64,000 nt of DNA. Origin: Bacillus sp. REN10. Lineage in GTDB: Bacteria; Bacillota; Bacilli; Bacillales; Domibacillaceae. Positions 43,023 to 51,779 of this stretch are shown here, in pieces. The translations under genes were made by a program, and so were the position numbers. Numbering within the stretch: position 1 is the stretch's first letter; each line of letters starts with the position of its first letter. The DNA lies in contig NZ_JADHDW010000002.1 in assembly GCF_016820555.1 (NCBI RefSeq), forward strand, positions 1 to 64,000. The letters are read 5' to 3'. The notes beneath the pieces were generated by a model that made no database searches, had not been told where the DNA came from, and saw only the letters and a list, made by a program, of their open reading frames with translations.

Positions 43023-43403
43023 TTGATATTAGATGCAGATGGAATGAAACCTATTTATGTACAGATTTCCGAATGGATTGAAGTGGAAATCTTAAATGGA
43101 AAATTTGAAACAGATCAAAAAATGTATTCCCAATATCAATTAGCAGAAATGTTCAATATTAATCCAGCGACAGCAGCCAAGGGACTCAATTTATTGGCGG
43201 ATGAACATATTTTATACAAAAAGCGTGGTCTTGGAATGTTTGTTGCAGCTACAGCGAAAGCCTCGATTATCGACAAACGAAAAAATCAAACATTAAAGAA
43301 ATTAGTGTCGGATATCGTCAAGGAAGCGAAACAGCTTCATGTCAGCGAAGAGGAATTAATCGCTATGATTAAGGCCGCAAAACACGAGGAGGGGGAAGAG
43401 TGA
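43023..43403 (+). CDS. GntR family regulator (YtrA subfamily)
   Basis: About 126 residues. A GntR winged helix-turn-helix (PIYVQISEWIEVEILNGKFETDQKMYSQYQLAEMFNINPATAAKGLNLL, about residues 9-58) is followed by a short helical tail. This YtrA type usually represses a downstream ABC transporter operon. The TTG at 43023 has GGTGGTGA upstream. It overlaps the ABC ATPase gene, which is broken, so it may now be an orphan. Confidence 0.88.
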   Translation: MILDADGMKPIYVQISEWIEVEILNGKFETDQKMYSQYQLAEMFNINPATAAKGLNLLADEHILYKKRGLGMFVAATAKASIIDKRKNQTLKKLVSDIVKEAKQLHVSEEELIAMIKAAKHEEGEE

Positions 43404-43635
43404 AAGCAGTAGAATGTACGAATGTTACGAAAGTTTTTGGACGATCTAAAGCTTTGAATCATATATCGTTTGCCATTGAGGAAAACAAAATTACCGGTTT
43501 AATTGGGCGAAATGGAGCTGGCAAAACGACGTTGTTAAAAATTATTGCTGGGTTTATTAAGCAAACGTCAAAGTGGAACCAACGGATTTATTAAATGTTT
43601 TTTATGTTGGTGACAAAACCTCCCCTCCGAAGTAA
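43400..43635 (+). pseudogene. ABC transporter ATPase with internal deletion
   Basis: An intact N terminus up to and past Walker A (GRNGAGKTTLLKIIAGFIKQTS, residues 33-56) stops at 43594. Another frame resumes at 43573 with VEPTDLLNVFYVGDKTSPPK, which looks like the C-terminal end of a YtrB-type ATPase. The signature and Walker B regions (about 150 residues) and the permease gene are missing. It cannot work as an ATPase. It is overlapped by the GntR gene as in intact ytr-like operons. Confidence 0.75.
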
Positions 43636-43644
43636 AGAGGGGAG
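43620..43644. terminator. Hairpin at end of broken ABC gene and ytzC
   Basis: An 8-bp GC-rich stem CTCCCCTC/GAGGGGAG. On the minus strand it is followed by GGTTTTG, so it can end the YtzC transcript. Confidence 0.6.
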
Positions 43645-43652
43645 AGATGGAG

Positions 43653-43916
43653 TTAGTGATCGAGCAAGATCATTTGATTTTGCATTTGCTGAATTTGCAG
43701 CTTCATCCGTCTTAGTTGCTCTTTTTGCTCAGCATTGGCACTATGGCTTAATTTATCCAGCTCATTGATGGATTGTTCAAGCATAAGCTGCGACTGGGTG
43801 AATTCGGTGTCATTGTCATGCTCTTGAGTAGAAGCTTCTTTATATTGTTCTTCTGCCAAGTGGAGCGTTTCCTTACATTGAGCCAAAAATTGTTCAACCG
43901 CTTGTCTTGTTGCCAC
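43653..43916 (-). CDS. ytzC: YtzC family protein
   Basis: An 87-residue acidic helical protein (ATRQAVEQFLAQCKETLHLA, then SANAEQKEQLRRMKLQIQQMQNQMILLDH), matching the short YtzC family of Bacillus. The GTG at 43916 has GAGGAGA upstream and gives the family length; the longer frame to 44081 covers a region with the next gene's leader and is not credible. The function is unknown; a coiled coil is likely. Confidence 0.78.
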   Translation of the reverse strand: MATRQAVEQFLAQCKETLHLAEEQYKEASTQEHDNDTEFTQSQLMLEQSINELDKLSHSANAEQKEQLRRMKLQIQQMQNQMILLDH

Positions 43917-44030
43917 ATGAACCATCTCCTCACTCGGAAATTGATGAAATCCATCCTCCATAGTTTTTCCGCTTTTCGCTCGGATTATCAATCGATTTTT
44001 GGTAAATAGTAAAAGCAGGAGGTGTTTCTT

Positions 44031-44165
44031 GTGGGAAAAAGTAAAAATCGAGGCAATCCAGTCAGCGGTGTCAATCCTCAAGGATATTCTGGTGGAGGCA
44101 AAGGAGATACTAGTCCAAAGTCACGCTTAGAAAATATAGCGAAACATAGCAATACAAAAAGGTAA
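44031..44165 (+). CDS. sspL: Small acid-soluble spore protein L
   Basis: A 44-residue basic peptide with SGVNPQGYSGG and the C-terminal LENIAKHSNTKR, resembling SspL. SspL is a minor forespore-specific SASP. The GTG start follows GCAGGAGGTG. A terminator follows directly. Confidence 0.82.
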   Translation: MGKSKNRGNPVSGVNPQGYSGGGKGDTSPKSRLENIAKHSNTKR

Positions 44166-44171
44166 CATAAT

Positions 44172-44203
44172 GGGGGTGTCGCTTTGGAAGACACCCTCAT
44201 TTT
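44172..44203 (+). terminator. Terminator after sspL
   Basis: An 8-9-bp stem around GGGTGTC/GACACCC with a CATTTTCATTT tail. Confidence 0.75.
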
Positions 44204-44284
44204 CATTTGGATACATAAGCAGGAAAAATGGGGAAAGATGGCGAAAATTTAATAAGGGAAAAATAGGATGAAAAGGATGATACG

Positions 44285-45370
44285 ATGGAGAAGGTTATTT
44301 TATTGGAAGAACAATCGCCGCTTTGCCCAATTACAGCATTAGTTGAAGAAGCAAATGAATGTGTTTATTTTTATTTAATAGAAGATCAAGGAGAAGAACA
44401 AAATATCCGAGCTGTATGGGTACGCAATTATGGAGAAGCGCCTGAACAATTAGAGGTTGAAGATATGCGTGAAGGATTACCGCCGTTGCTGCCAGCTTCT
44501 GTTTGTGCCCATCCAAATGGAGCAGAAAAGTTAGACCCAGAGAAGGTTGAACTGATCTGGTTTGAAGAAGGTGATGGAGCGGCTTTACTGTATGAGCAAG
44601 AAGTGTTAGCGGTCATTCCTGGATGGGGCGGCACAGAACAATACCCTGGTTATGCGAGAGATTGTACAGATATTTATCATTATGCCCTGCCTTTAGGGGA
44701 CCCATCTGAAAATGTATTATTTGCACGGATAGAAAAAGCGCAAGATTATTGGAATAGCTGGGATGAAAACAGCTGGTCCCATTTTCAAACAAGTCAATTG
44801 CAAGCGCTCGAAAGCAAGCTAGGAAAGCATACAAAATATTATGCGATTGATGGTGGATACTGGCCGCCGAGAGCACTTGTTACGTTTGAACAGGAAGAGA
44901 TCACATACGCGGTAACGCTTGGCACTTCGCTTCTTTCGCAGCCTCAAGTCGAACTTTATGTTGAGGAACCCGACAAGTATCGGCGCTTTGAATTGGCATT
45001 AGCCATTCCAACTACTTTATTGAAAAAGAATGAACAAGGAATTCTTCAGTACATCAGTGCACAGACAAGTGTCCCGTGGCACTTTATCACATTTTTAGCG
45101 CATGGTCATACACTGGTTTGCGACGAATTCCAAACGGATCAAGAGCATTTCTCTGCTATTTTATTGGCTAACGCTCCAAAAACATCCCAAAAAATTTCGC
45201 TTGAACCGTTTCGAGGAGATGATATTAACTTGTTATGGATGATTCCTTTAACAGAAAAAGAATATCACTATGCGATGGAGCATGGTAGCGAGCAATTATT
45301 AGAGCAAATGAAAGCAGAAGAGCAAGAGACATGGTGGATGTTTAATGGCCGTACGAAGTTTGATATTTGA
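44285..45370 (+). CDS. Suppressor-of-fused (SUFU) domain protein
   Basis: A 361-residue acidic protein. The N-terminal part (about 1-170) is of unknown type. The C-terminal part (about 185-345) resembles the bacterial SUFU domain, including TSVPWHFITFLAHGHTL and LLWMIPLTEKEYHYAMEHGSEQLLE. Bacterial SUFU proteins are frequent immunity proteins against polymorphic toxins. It is followed after 15 bp by an Imm22-like gene. No toxin gene is next to it. Confidence 0.78.
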   Translation: MEKVILLEEQSPLCPITALVEEANECVYFYLIEDQGEEQNIRAVWVRNYGEAPEQLEVEDMREGLPPLLPASVCAHPNGAEKLDPEKVELIWFEEGDGAALLYEQEVLAVIPGWGGTEQYPGYARDCTDIYHYALPLGDPSENVLFARIEKAQDYWNSWDENSWSHFQTSQLQALESKLGKHTKYYAIDGGYWPPRALVTFEQEEITYAVTLGTSLLSQPQVELYVEEPDKYRRFELALAIPTTLLKKNEQGILQYISAQTSVPWHFITFLAHGHTLVCDEFQTDQEHFSAILLANAPKTSQKISLEPFRGDDINLLWMIPLTEKEYHYAMEHGSEQLLEQMKAEEQETWWMFNGRTKFDI

Positions 45371-45385
45371 AGAGGTAAATAAACG

Positions 45386-45799
45386 ATGTTAATGGAAGAG
45401 AATCATATGGTCTCCATTTGGATTGGCAGAGTAGAAGACGAAGAGAAGGTAGATAAGCTTATGGAGTATGCTTATGATGAAGAGGGAGAGGCGATTCCTT
45501 CAGAATTTTTGCGGATTAGCGGAATCGATGATGCTTATATAGATGAGGATTTTGTTGAGGTTTCGTTTCAAGCTTTCACTCAGTCACTTGCTAGCTTGTT
45601 AGAGGAACACTCTTATTCTGATATTTTTTTGCCCAAGCTGCTTCAGCGCTTCGATGATCAATTAACGGAAAGCGTGAATATGGCTCTGTTAATTTATCAT
45701 TTTGAATTTAATGGAGCCGTATCTGAAGTCATGCTAGATGGAATTCAGCTGTTTTATTTGGGAGCGTTCCCATTCGAAAAGGAGAGTTTGGATGTATGA
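45386..45799 (+). CDS. Immunity protein 22 family protein
   Basis: A 137-residue acidic protein with the Imm22 pattern: VSIWIGRVEDEEKV, YAYDEEGEAIPSEFLRISGIDD and DEDFVEVSF. Imm22 proteins are predicted antidotes to nuclease-type polymorphic toxins. It has AAGAGGTAA upstream and probably shares an operon with the SUFU gene. Confidence 0.75.
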   Translation: MLMEENHMVSIWIGRVEDEEKVDKLMEYAYDEEGEAIPSEFLRISGIDDAYIDEDFVEVSFQAFTQSLASLLEEHSYSDIFLPKLLQRFDDQLTESVNMALLIYHFEFNGAVSEVMLDGIQLFYLGAFPFEKESLDV

Positions 45800-45861
45800 A
45801 TATCTTTTTAGATAAAGCGTCAAGAAGAAAAATGAAATAGAAACGCATACATAATTTAAGG

Positions 45862-45898
45862 AAAATGACTTTAGTTTTCATTGCTAAAGTCATTTTTT
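45862..45898 (+). terminator. Terminator after Imm22-like gene
   Basis: A 13-bp stem (45862-45874 with 45884-45896) followed by T-run. Confidence 0.85.
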
Positions 45899-46016
45899 CT
45901 TGTAAGCATAGAAACAAGAAAAACAAAGGAATCTGTTAGCACCTTCTCTTAATTTATAAAACGGAATTTTCAGAAAAAATATTGATTATCCAAAATGAAT
46001 GTGATAAGTTATTAAT

Positions 46017-46044
46017 CAATTATGAAGTTTGAACTTCATAATTG
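46017..46044. promoter_or_regulatory. 28-bp palindromic operator upstream of rpiR-type gene
   Basis: Two perfect 13-bp arms, CAATTATGAAGTT and AACTTCATAATTG, around a 2-bp centre, 40 bp before the regulator start. A half-site ACTTCATA follows at about 46061. It is the likely binding site of the RpiR-family regulator. Confidence 0.7.
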
Positions 46045-46083
46045 GTTAAATGTAATTTAGACTTCATATAAGGGAGCCTGAAT

Positions 46084-46929
46084 ATGGAGATATTTAGTGA
46101 ATTAAAGAAAAATTATTTACAGCTATCTAAAGGACAGCAAAAAGTTGGTGAGTATTTGCTGAAATATCCGGAAGAAATTGCGCTACAGCCTGCAAGTCAA
46201 ATTGGTCATCGCATCGGTGTGAGTGAAACGACGGTCATTCGCTTATGTTATTCACTAGGTTTAAGCGGATATTCGCAGTTGCAAGCAATGGTGCGGGAGC
46301 ATTTGATTCATCAAAAAAGCCATTTAAACAACTATTATTCTTCCAAAATAGAGATGGCTCGAGAGCCACATTTATACGCACAGGTGATGGAGAAAGATGC
46401 AGAGAATATTAGAAAAACGCGGGATAGTATCCGGGAAGAGGATATGGAGCAAGCCGTAATGAAGATTATGGAAGCTAATAAAGTATATATTACCGGCATG
46501 CGAACGTCTTTCGCGCCCGCTCAATGGCTTTCGTTTGTGTTAGGTTTAGCCCGGGATGATGTTCATTTATATCAGCCAGCGACAGATGATTTAATGGCTG
46601 TGCTTCAGCAGTTGAATTCACAATCTGTGTTTGTAGCTATTACTTTTCATCGCTATGTAAAGGAAACAGTGAAGCTAGCTGAAATGGCCAAAGAGCAAGG
46701 AGCGTTTGTCATCAGTATAACGGATTCTGAACTAGCTCCAATTGCACGATTTTGTGATAGGACATTCGTTATCGGAGAGGGAAAAGATGCTACTTTAGAT
46801 GTGTTTCCTCCACTTTTTTCATTGTTAAATGCTCTAATGGCGAGTATTTCTGTAAAGTACGCTGAATCAATCAAAGAGCGGCAAGAAAAATACGAACGGC
46901 TTAGTTCCGATTATTTATTTTTTCAATAG
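46084..46929 (+). CDS. MurR/RpiR family transcriptional regulator
   Basis: A 281-residue protein. The N-terminal RpiR helix-turn-helix (QIGHRIGVSETTVIRLCYSLGLSGYSQL, about 39-66) is followed by a C-terminal SIS sugar-phosphate-type domain (about 120-260, VYITGMRTS and FVISITDSELAPIA). It starts an operon with an M20 peptidase, a GNAT protein and an N-acylamino acid racemase, so its ligand may be an amino-acid derivative instead of a sugar. GGGAGCC lies upstream of the ATG. Confidence 0.9.
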   Translation: MEIFSELKKNYLQLSKGQQKVGEYLLKYPEEIALQPASQIGHRIGVSETTVIRLCYSLGLSGYSQLQAMVREHLIHQKSHLNNYYSSKIEMAREPHLYAQVMEKDAENIRKTRDSIREEDMEQAVMKIMEANKVYITGMRTSFAPAQWLSFVLGLARDDVHLYQPATDDLMAVLQQLNSQSVFVAITFHRYVKETVKLAEMAKEQGAFVISITDSELAPIARFCDRTFVIGEGKDATLDVFPPLFSLLNALMASISVKYAESIKERQEKYERLSSDYLFFQ

Positions 46930-46951
46930 AGGAGAGAAAGGAAGTCTTGTT

Positions 46952-48082
46952 GTGAAGAAACAGCTAGAAGAGTTAAAACCAGCTATTGAGCAACTGTATC
47001 ATCATCTACATGCTCATCCTGAGACTAGCTGGGCAGAGATAGAGACGACCAAGCATTTAGCTGACCTATTAACGAGTTACGGATTTCACCCGCAAACATT
47101 TGATGATTGCACGGGGTTAGTGGTTGAAGTGGGAGAAGGGGAAGCCGCTGTTGGAGTACGTTGTGATATCGATGCTTTATGGCAGGAAGTGGATGGAGTT
47201 TTCACTGCTAACCATTCTTGCGGGCACGATGCTCACATGACAATGGCTGTTGGGACTTTATTGCTGTTAAAGAAATTGTCCTATCAGCCAAAAGGAAAAT
47301 TAGTGGTCATTTTTCAACCGGCTGAGGAACAAGGAACCGGTGCTTTAAAAATGATTGAAAAAGGTGTAATAGATGAGCTGGATTATTTATATGGTGTTCA
47401 TTTACGACCGATTCAAGAATTGTCACATGGGAAGGCATCTTCGGGCATTCAACATGGGGCTGCTAAGTTTATCTCCGGAGAAATTATTGGGGAAGATGCC
47501 CATGCAGCGAGACCGCATCTCGGAAAAAATGCGATTGAGATTGGTGCTGATTTAGTGCAATCTTTAAGTCAAATTCATATCGATCCGGCGATTCCCTCTT
47601 CGATTAAAATGACAAAATTTCAAAGTGGGGGTGAATCAAGTAATATTATCCCGGGAAAAGCTTCCTTTTCTTTAGATCTTCGTGCACAAACAAATGAAGT
47701 GATGGATGAATTAACGGAGAAAGTCGTTCAAGTATGTAAGGGATTAGAATGGATTCATCAGGCAACGATTCAGCTTGAAACGAAATCAACAACGGCCGCA
47801 GCGATGGTATCAGATGAAGCGTCTGACATTATGGGAAAAGCTATTGCTAAAGTGCTTGGTAAGAAGAATGTTGTCGCGCCGATTGTGACGACCGGAGGAG
47901 AAGACTTTCATTTTTACACATTGAAAAATCCCAAATTAAAGGCAACGATGCTCGGGCTTGGCTGCGATTTGCAACCGGGGCTACATCACCCTCATATGAC
48001 GTTTAACAAAGAAGTGATTTATTCAGGCATTGAAATATTGGCGCAAACCATCATGAGTACATTTGAACAACTGGAAGGATGA
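46952..48082 (+). CDS. M20 family amidohydrolase / N-acyl-L-amino acid deacylase
   Basis: A 376-residue metallopeptidase of the M20D type. It has CDIDALW, the metal ligands in NHSCGHDAHMT (about 86-96) and AEEQGTGAL (about 131-139), a dimerisation domain (about 170-290) and a final TTGGEDFHFYT. In the Geobacillus type of pathway the equivalent enzyme removes the succinyl group from N-succinyl-L-amino acids. The GTG start has GAGGAGAG upstream. It overlaps the GNAT gene by 4 bp. Confidence 0.87.
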   Translation: MKKQLEELKPAIEQLYHHLHAHPETSWAEIETTKHLADLLTSYGFHPQTFDDCTGLVVEVGEGEAAVGVRCDIDALWQEVDGVFTANHSCGHDAHMTMAVGTLLLLKKLSYQPKGKLVVIFQPAEEQGTGALKMIEKGVIDELDYLYGVHLRPIQELSHGKASSGIQHGAAKFISGEIIGEDAHAARPHLGKNAIEIGADLVQSLSQIHIDPAIPSSIKMTKFQSGGESSNIIPGKASFSLDLRAQTNEVMDELTEKVVQVCKGLEWIHQATIQLETKSTTAAAMVSDEASDIMGKAIAKVLGKKNVVAPIVTTGGEDFHFYTLKNPKLKATMLGLGCDLQPGLHHPHMTFNKEVIYSGIEILAQTIMSTFEQLEG

Positions 48083-48915
48083 GTATGTTGAACAATTACG
48101 TGATTCGACCATTCCAAGATCGAACTGATTTTGAACAAATGCAAATGTTAGAACAAAAGGTATGGGGAAGTGAACCGACGCCTATTCCGCAAACATTAAC
48201 TGTTCATCAGCATGGAGGCTTATTAGTTGGTGCTTTTGCAGAAGAAAAGTTAATTGGCTTTAGTTATGGCTTCACGGGATTTTCGAATGGTCATACTTAC
48301 TTATGCTCACATATGCTAGCGATTGATCCTGATTATCAAAAAACAGGTATCGGTAAAGCCTTAAAGGATGCCCAAAAACAAGAAGCCATGAAATTAGGCT
48401 ATGATTTGTTAACATGGACGTTTGACCCATTAGAAAGCGTGAATGCTTACTTAAACTTAACCAAATTAAAAGCCATCTGCGATACATATAAAGTGAACTG
48501 TTACGGTGAAATGAAGGATGGATTAAATAAAGGATTGCCTACTGATCGCTTGAAAGTAGACTGGTGGATTCAAAGCGCTTATGTAAATGGAGATCAAACA
48601 TTTACTGATGAGCAAGCAACAACCTTCGCTGATTATGAAATAACGCCAGCGGGCTTTCCGAAAATATCACGGATTCATTCTGAAGATATAAGCAATAAAA
48701 ATCATGTGCTCGTTCCTGTGACGAAAAGCTTTCAGGAAATGAAAGCGAAAGATAAGGATTTAGCCATGGATTGGCGGATGAACATGCGAAAGATCTTTAT
48801 GCAGCTGTTTGCTGAAGGATATGCCGTTGTTAAGCTACTCCAAAGGCCTGATGAGCCGGTGCATTATTATTTATTTGTCCAAAAGAATTTAATTGATTTA
48901 GAGAGGAAAGGATAA
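48079..48915 (+). CDS. GNAT family N-acyltransferase, probable amino-acid N-succinyltransferase
   Basis: A 278-residue protein with an N-terminal GNAT domain (about 5-150, [20 protein letters not shown] with acyl-CoA loop QKTGIG) and a C-terminal extension. This long GNAT type neighbours N-succinylamino acid racemases in Geobacillus, where it succinylates D-amino acids. The genomic order here is the same. The acyl donor and substrate are inferred. Confidence 0.82.
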   Translation: MSMLNNYVIRPFQDRTDFEQMQMLEQKVWGSEPTPIPQTLTVHQHGGLLVGAFAEEKLIGFSYGFTGFSNGHTYLCSHMLAIDPDYQKTGIGKALKDAQKQEAMKLGYDLLTWTFDPLESVNAYLNLTKLKAICDTYKVNCYGEMKDGLNKGLPTDRLKVDWWIQSAYVNGDQTFTDEQATTFADYEITPAGFPKISRIHSEDISNKNHVLVPVTKSFQEMKAKDKDLAMDWRMNMRKIFMQLFAEGYAVVKLLQRPDEPVHYYLFVQKNLIDLERKG

Positions 48916-48916
48916 T

Positions 48917-50020
48917 ATGAACATTCAAGAAGTTGTGTTACGACATTTAAAGATGGAATTGAAGTTTCCTTTTACGACTAGCTTTGGCACGATACAAATG
49001 AGAGAGTTTATTTTAGTAGAAGTAAAAGATGAGCAAGGTGTATCGGGCTGGGGGGAGTCTGTAGCCTTTATGTCACCTTTATATAGCGAAGAAACGCTTC
49101 AAACAAATTGGCATATGCTAGAAGATTTTTTGATTCCTATGCTAAAAGGAACAGAGATTTCTCATCCGGATGAATTATCTGAACTATTTGCCTCTATTCG
49201 AAAAAATAATATGGCTAAATCAGCAATTGAAGGAGCCGTTTGGGATTTATATGCGAAGAGACAAAAAATGCCTTTGTACAAATGTCTTGGTGGTGAAAGA
49301 ACGTCTATTGAAGTTGGAATCAGTATTGGCATTCAAGATTCTGTTGAAGAGTTACTTGCCATTGTGAAAAAGCATGTTGAGGCGGGATATAAACGGATTA
49401 AAGTAAAGATTAAGCCAGGATGGGATGTCGATGTGATTCGAGAAATTCGCCGCATTTATCCAGATATAGCTCTCATGGCTGATGCCAACTCCGCTTATCG
49501 ATTAGAAGATTTAGAACTATTAAAGCAGCTGGACGAATTTAACTTAATGATGATTGAACAGCCGTTAGCATCGGATGATATCGTTGATCATGCAACGGTT
49601 CAAAAAGAATTAAATACGCCGATTTGCTTAGATGAAAGCATTCATTCTTGTGAAGATGCCCGTAAAGCTATTCAACTAGGAAGTTGCAAAATTATTAATA
49701 TTAAAGTCGGCCGAGTAGGCGGTTTAACCGAATCGAAGAAAATTCACGATTTATGTAAGGAGAAGGGAATTGATGTGTGGTGCGGTGGAATGCTTGAAGC
49801 GGGAGTCGGGCGAGCCCATAATATTGCATTAACGACGTTGAGTAATTTTACATTGCCAGGGGATACAGCTGCTTCCTCTCGCTATTGGGAGAAAGATATT
49901 ATTCAGCCAGAAGTCACTGTGCATGATGGATTAATTACTGTTCCAGAAGAAACGGGAATTGGTTATGAGATCGATTTAGAGGCTGTAGAACAATTTACGC
50001 TAAAGAAGAAAGTATACTAA
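48917..50020 (+). CDS. menC: N-acylamino acid racemase / o-succinylbenzoate synthase-like
   Basis: A 367-residue enolase-superfamily protein. Catalytic and metal residues are in place: KVKIKPG (KxK), MADANSAY (Asp), MMIEQPL (Glu), CLDESI (Asp) and NIKVGRVGG (Lys). It belongs to the NSAR/OSBS group, which either makes o-succinylbenzoate for menaquinone or racemises N-succinylamino acids. The linked GNAT and M20 genes favour racemisation. The one-base gap to the GNAT gene shows tight coupling. The symbol reflects the family. Confidence 0.87.
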   Translation: MNIQEVVLRHLKMELKFPFTTSFGTIQMREFILVEVKDEQGVSGWGESVAFMSPLYSEETLQTNWHMLEDFLIPMLKGTEISHPDELSELFASIRKNNMAKSAIEGAVWDLYAKRQKMPLYKCLGGERTSIEVGISIGIQDSVEELLAIVKKHVEAGYKRIKVKIKPGWDVDVIREIRRIYPDIALMADANSAYRLEDLELLKQLDEFNLMMIEQPLASDDIVDHATVQKELNTPICLDESIHSCEDARKAIQLGSCKIINIKVGRVGGLTESKKIHDLCKEKGIDVWCGGMLEAGVGRAHNIALTTLSNFTLPGDTAASSRYWEKDIIQPEVTVHDGLITVPEETGIGYEIDLEAVEQFTLKKKVY

Positions 50021-50037
50021 GGATATAGGTATAAATA

Positions 50038-50064
50038 GCACCTGGGAATTCCGGGTGTTTCTTA
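50038..50064 (+). terminator. Weak hairpin after racemase gene
   Basis: A short stem, CACC-GG with CC-GGTG and one mismatch, followed by GTTTCTT. It probably acts as the operon terminator. Confidence 0.5.
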
Positions 50065-50108
50065 AATGAACATTAGTCAGAATATTCAAAACAAAAAGAG
50101 GGGTTATC

Positions 50109-51185
50109 ATGAAAAAAGTTTTGCAAATTGCTGGGGCTTATATTGGTATTTTAGTTGGGGCAGGGTTTGCATCGGGACAAGAAATTTTGCAGTTTTTCAC
50201 AAGCTTCGGTTGGATAAGCATTTTAGGAACGCTTGTTGCGACTGTACTATTTTCTTTTTTAGGGATGCAAATTTTACAACTTGGTTCGAGACTTCAAACA
50301 CAATCTCATAAACATGTGATTGATTTGATTTGTGGGAAAGTATTAGGCAGAGGGGTTGATGTTGTCATTACATTTTTTTTATTTGGTGTCGCTGCTGTCA
50401 TGATCGCAGGGAGCGGTTCTATTTTTCAGCAGCAATTTGGTATCCCTCCGCTATATGGCAGCCTGTTGATGACACTTTTGACAATTATTACGGTTTGTTT
50501 TAACTTTCAAAAAATGATTGCAGTTATTAGCTTAATGACACCTTTCTTATTTATCATGATTGGAATTGTTGCTGTGTATTCATTCATGCAATATGGAGGA
50601 GATGTAGAGCTATTTCAATTAGGAAAAACAGAAAACACAGCTACCTCTAATTGGATGGTTAGTGCGGTATTATATGTTTCTTACAATATTGCTGCCGGTG
50701 CTGCCGTGCTAACTCTAATTGGAGGAGCAGAAAAAAATGAAAGAAAAGCTCGTTTAGGAGGGCTTTTTGGAGGAGCGGGACTAGGAATCTTAATCTTGCT
50801 TATTAATGTCTCAATGCTCATGAACTTTAAAGAGATTCAATCTGTAGATATGCCTATTGTTTATATCGCTAATGAGATTTCTCCGGTTATCGGATATTTC
50901 ATGTCTTTTGTATTATTGGCTATGATTTATAATACAACAGTTGGCATGATTTACGCTTTTACAGCTAGAATGGTTCCCGCTCAACATAAATCATTTAAAC
51001 TGTCCGTCAGTTTATTTACTCTTGTTGCTTTTTGTGCTAGTTTCGTGGGCTTTGTCAAGCTAGTCGGCACGCTTTATCCAATCGTCGGTTATCTCGGTAT
51101 GGTGGTCATTACAGCTATCATTGTTTCTTCGTTTCGATTCAAGAGACAGAAGCTTTCAGCGAAAGATATTAAATGGACTGGCTGA
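50109..51185 (+). CDS. ykvI: YkvI-like membrane transporter
   Basis: A 358-residue protein with ten hydrophobic segments, beginning QIAGAYIGILVGAGFASGQE, a LeuT-fold-like pattern shared with YkvI and related APC-superfamily proteins. The substrate is unknown; its position after the amino-acid conversion operon may point to amino-acid transport. AGAGGGG precedes the ATG. Confidence 0.8.
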   Translation: MKKVLQIAGAYIGILVGAGFASGQEILQFFTSFGWISILGTLVATVLFSFLGMQILQLGSRLQTQSHKHVIDLICGKVLGRGVDVVITFFLFGVAAVMIAGSGSIFQQQFGIPPLYGSLLMTLLTIITVCFNFQKMIAVISLMTPFLFIMIGIVAVYSFMQYGGDVELFQLGKTENTATSNWMVSAVLYVSYNIAAGAAVLTLIGGAEKNERKARLGGLFGGAGLGILILLINVSMLMNFKEIQSVDMPIVYIANEISPVIGYFMSFVLLAMIYNTTVGMIYAFTARMVPAQHKSFKLSVSLFTLVAFCASFVGFVKLVGTLYPIVGYLGMVVITAIIVSSFRFKRQKLSAKDIKWTG

Positions 51186-51231
51186 ACATACATAAAACGA
51201 AAGATCTTTAGTTAAGATAGATCGTCAAAAA

Positions 51232-51324
51232 GCTGACTTAAAAAGGGATAGATTTCTGCCACCTTCACTGCTCAAAAAGCTTAAGTTGTTGAAGGTGGCA
51301 GGAGTACATTCTTTGTAAGTCAGC
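51232..51324. terminator. Nested inverted repeats after ykvI
   Basis: An outer 9-bp stem GCTGACTTA/TAAGTCAGC (51232-51240 with 51316-51324) encloses an inner 11-bp stem TGCCACCTTCA/TGAAGGTGGCA (51257-51267 with 51290-51300). It lies between convergent genes and lacks a strong T-tract on either side. Confidence 0.55.
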
Positions 51325-51335
51325 CTATTTGGTTA

Positions 51336-51650
51336 TTATTTACGAATCCAGACAGCACCCGCTGAGTTATCTTTTGCTTCACCAATTACTTGGAATTTTA
51401 ATCCATGATTTGGCACGTTTCGTCCAGCATCTGGGATCTGTTCATTCATATATTTTCTGGTATCATCAAATGTCGTGATTCCTGGAAGACCTTGATAATC
51501 ATAAATGCCGCGTGTAGGTGAGTTAATATACCATTCTGGTGTTTGATCTAATCCGAAAGCTGCATCAGCAATTTGATAACGAGTGCTCTGATTCGTTGTC
51601 GGTTGTCCATTCAATGAACCGATAATTGCTTCTGGATTACAGGGGGAGAT
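51336..51650 (-). pseudogene. C-terminal remnant of a secreted metalloprotease (immune inhibitor A-like)
   Basis: About 100 codons continue from a stop near 51650 to 51336 with no convincing start or RBS. The sequence ([17 protein letters not shown], then [10 protein letters not shown] and [12 protein letters not shown]) looks like the extreme C-terminal domain of secreted M6-type proteases such as InhA. The large catalytic part is absent. An internal ATG at 51614 exists but has no RBS. The family call is from memory. Confidence 0.5.
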
Positions 51651-51704
51651 CTAATTTTGTTTTAGTAAATATAAGTAGTTTTCGAGTATCATTGATTTCT
51701 CTAT

Positions 51705-51744
51705 TAAAAAAACCGCCATCCTAGCGAAGGATTGGCGGTTTTTT
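51705..51744. terminator. Terminator of qox operon
   Basis: A stem of about 12 bp, AAAACCGCCA with TGGCGGTTTT plus inner pairs, with A- and T-tracts on both sides. It is downstream of qoxD on the minus strand. Confidence 0.85.
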
Positions 51745-51779
51745 CGATGGGTGTTGATCAAAGTCTGGGGAAAGGCAAC

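Noticed and set aside
43400-43594. A short functional ABC-related protein
   Set aside because: It ends just after Walker A and the matching C-terminal piece lies in another frame directly behind it, so a deletion product is the better explanation.
43917-44081. N-terminal extension of YtzC
   Set aside because: The added residues are hydrophobic and unlike the family, and the region overlaps the leader of sspL. The GTG at 43916 has its own RBS.
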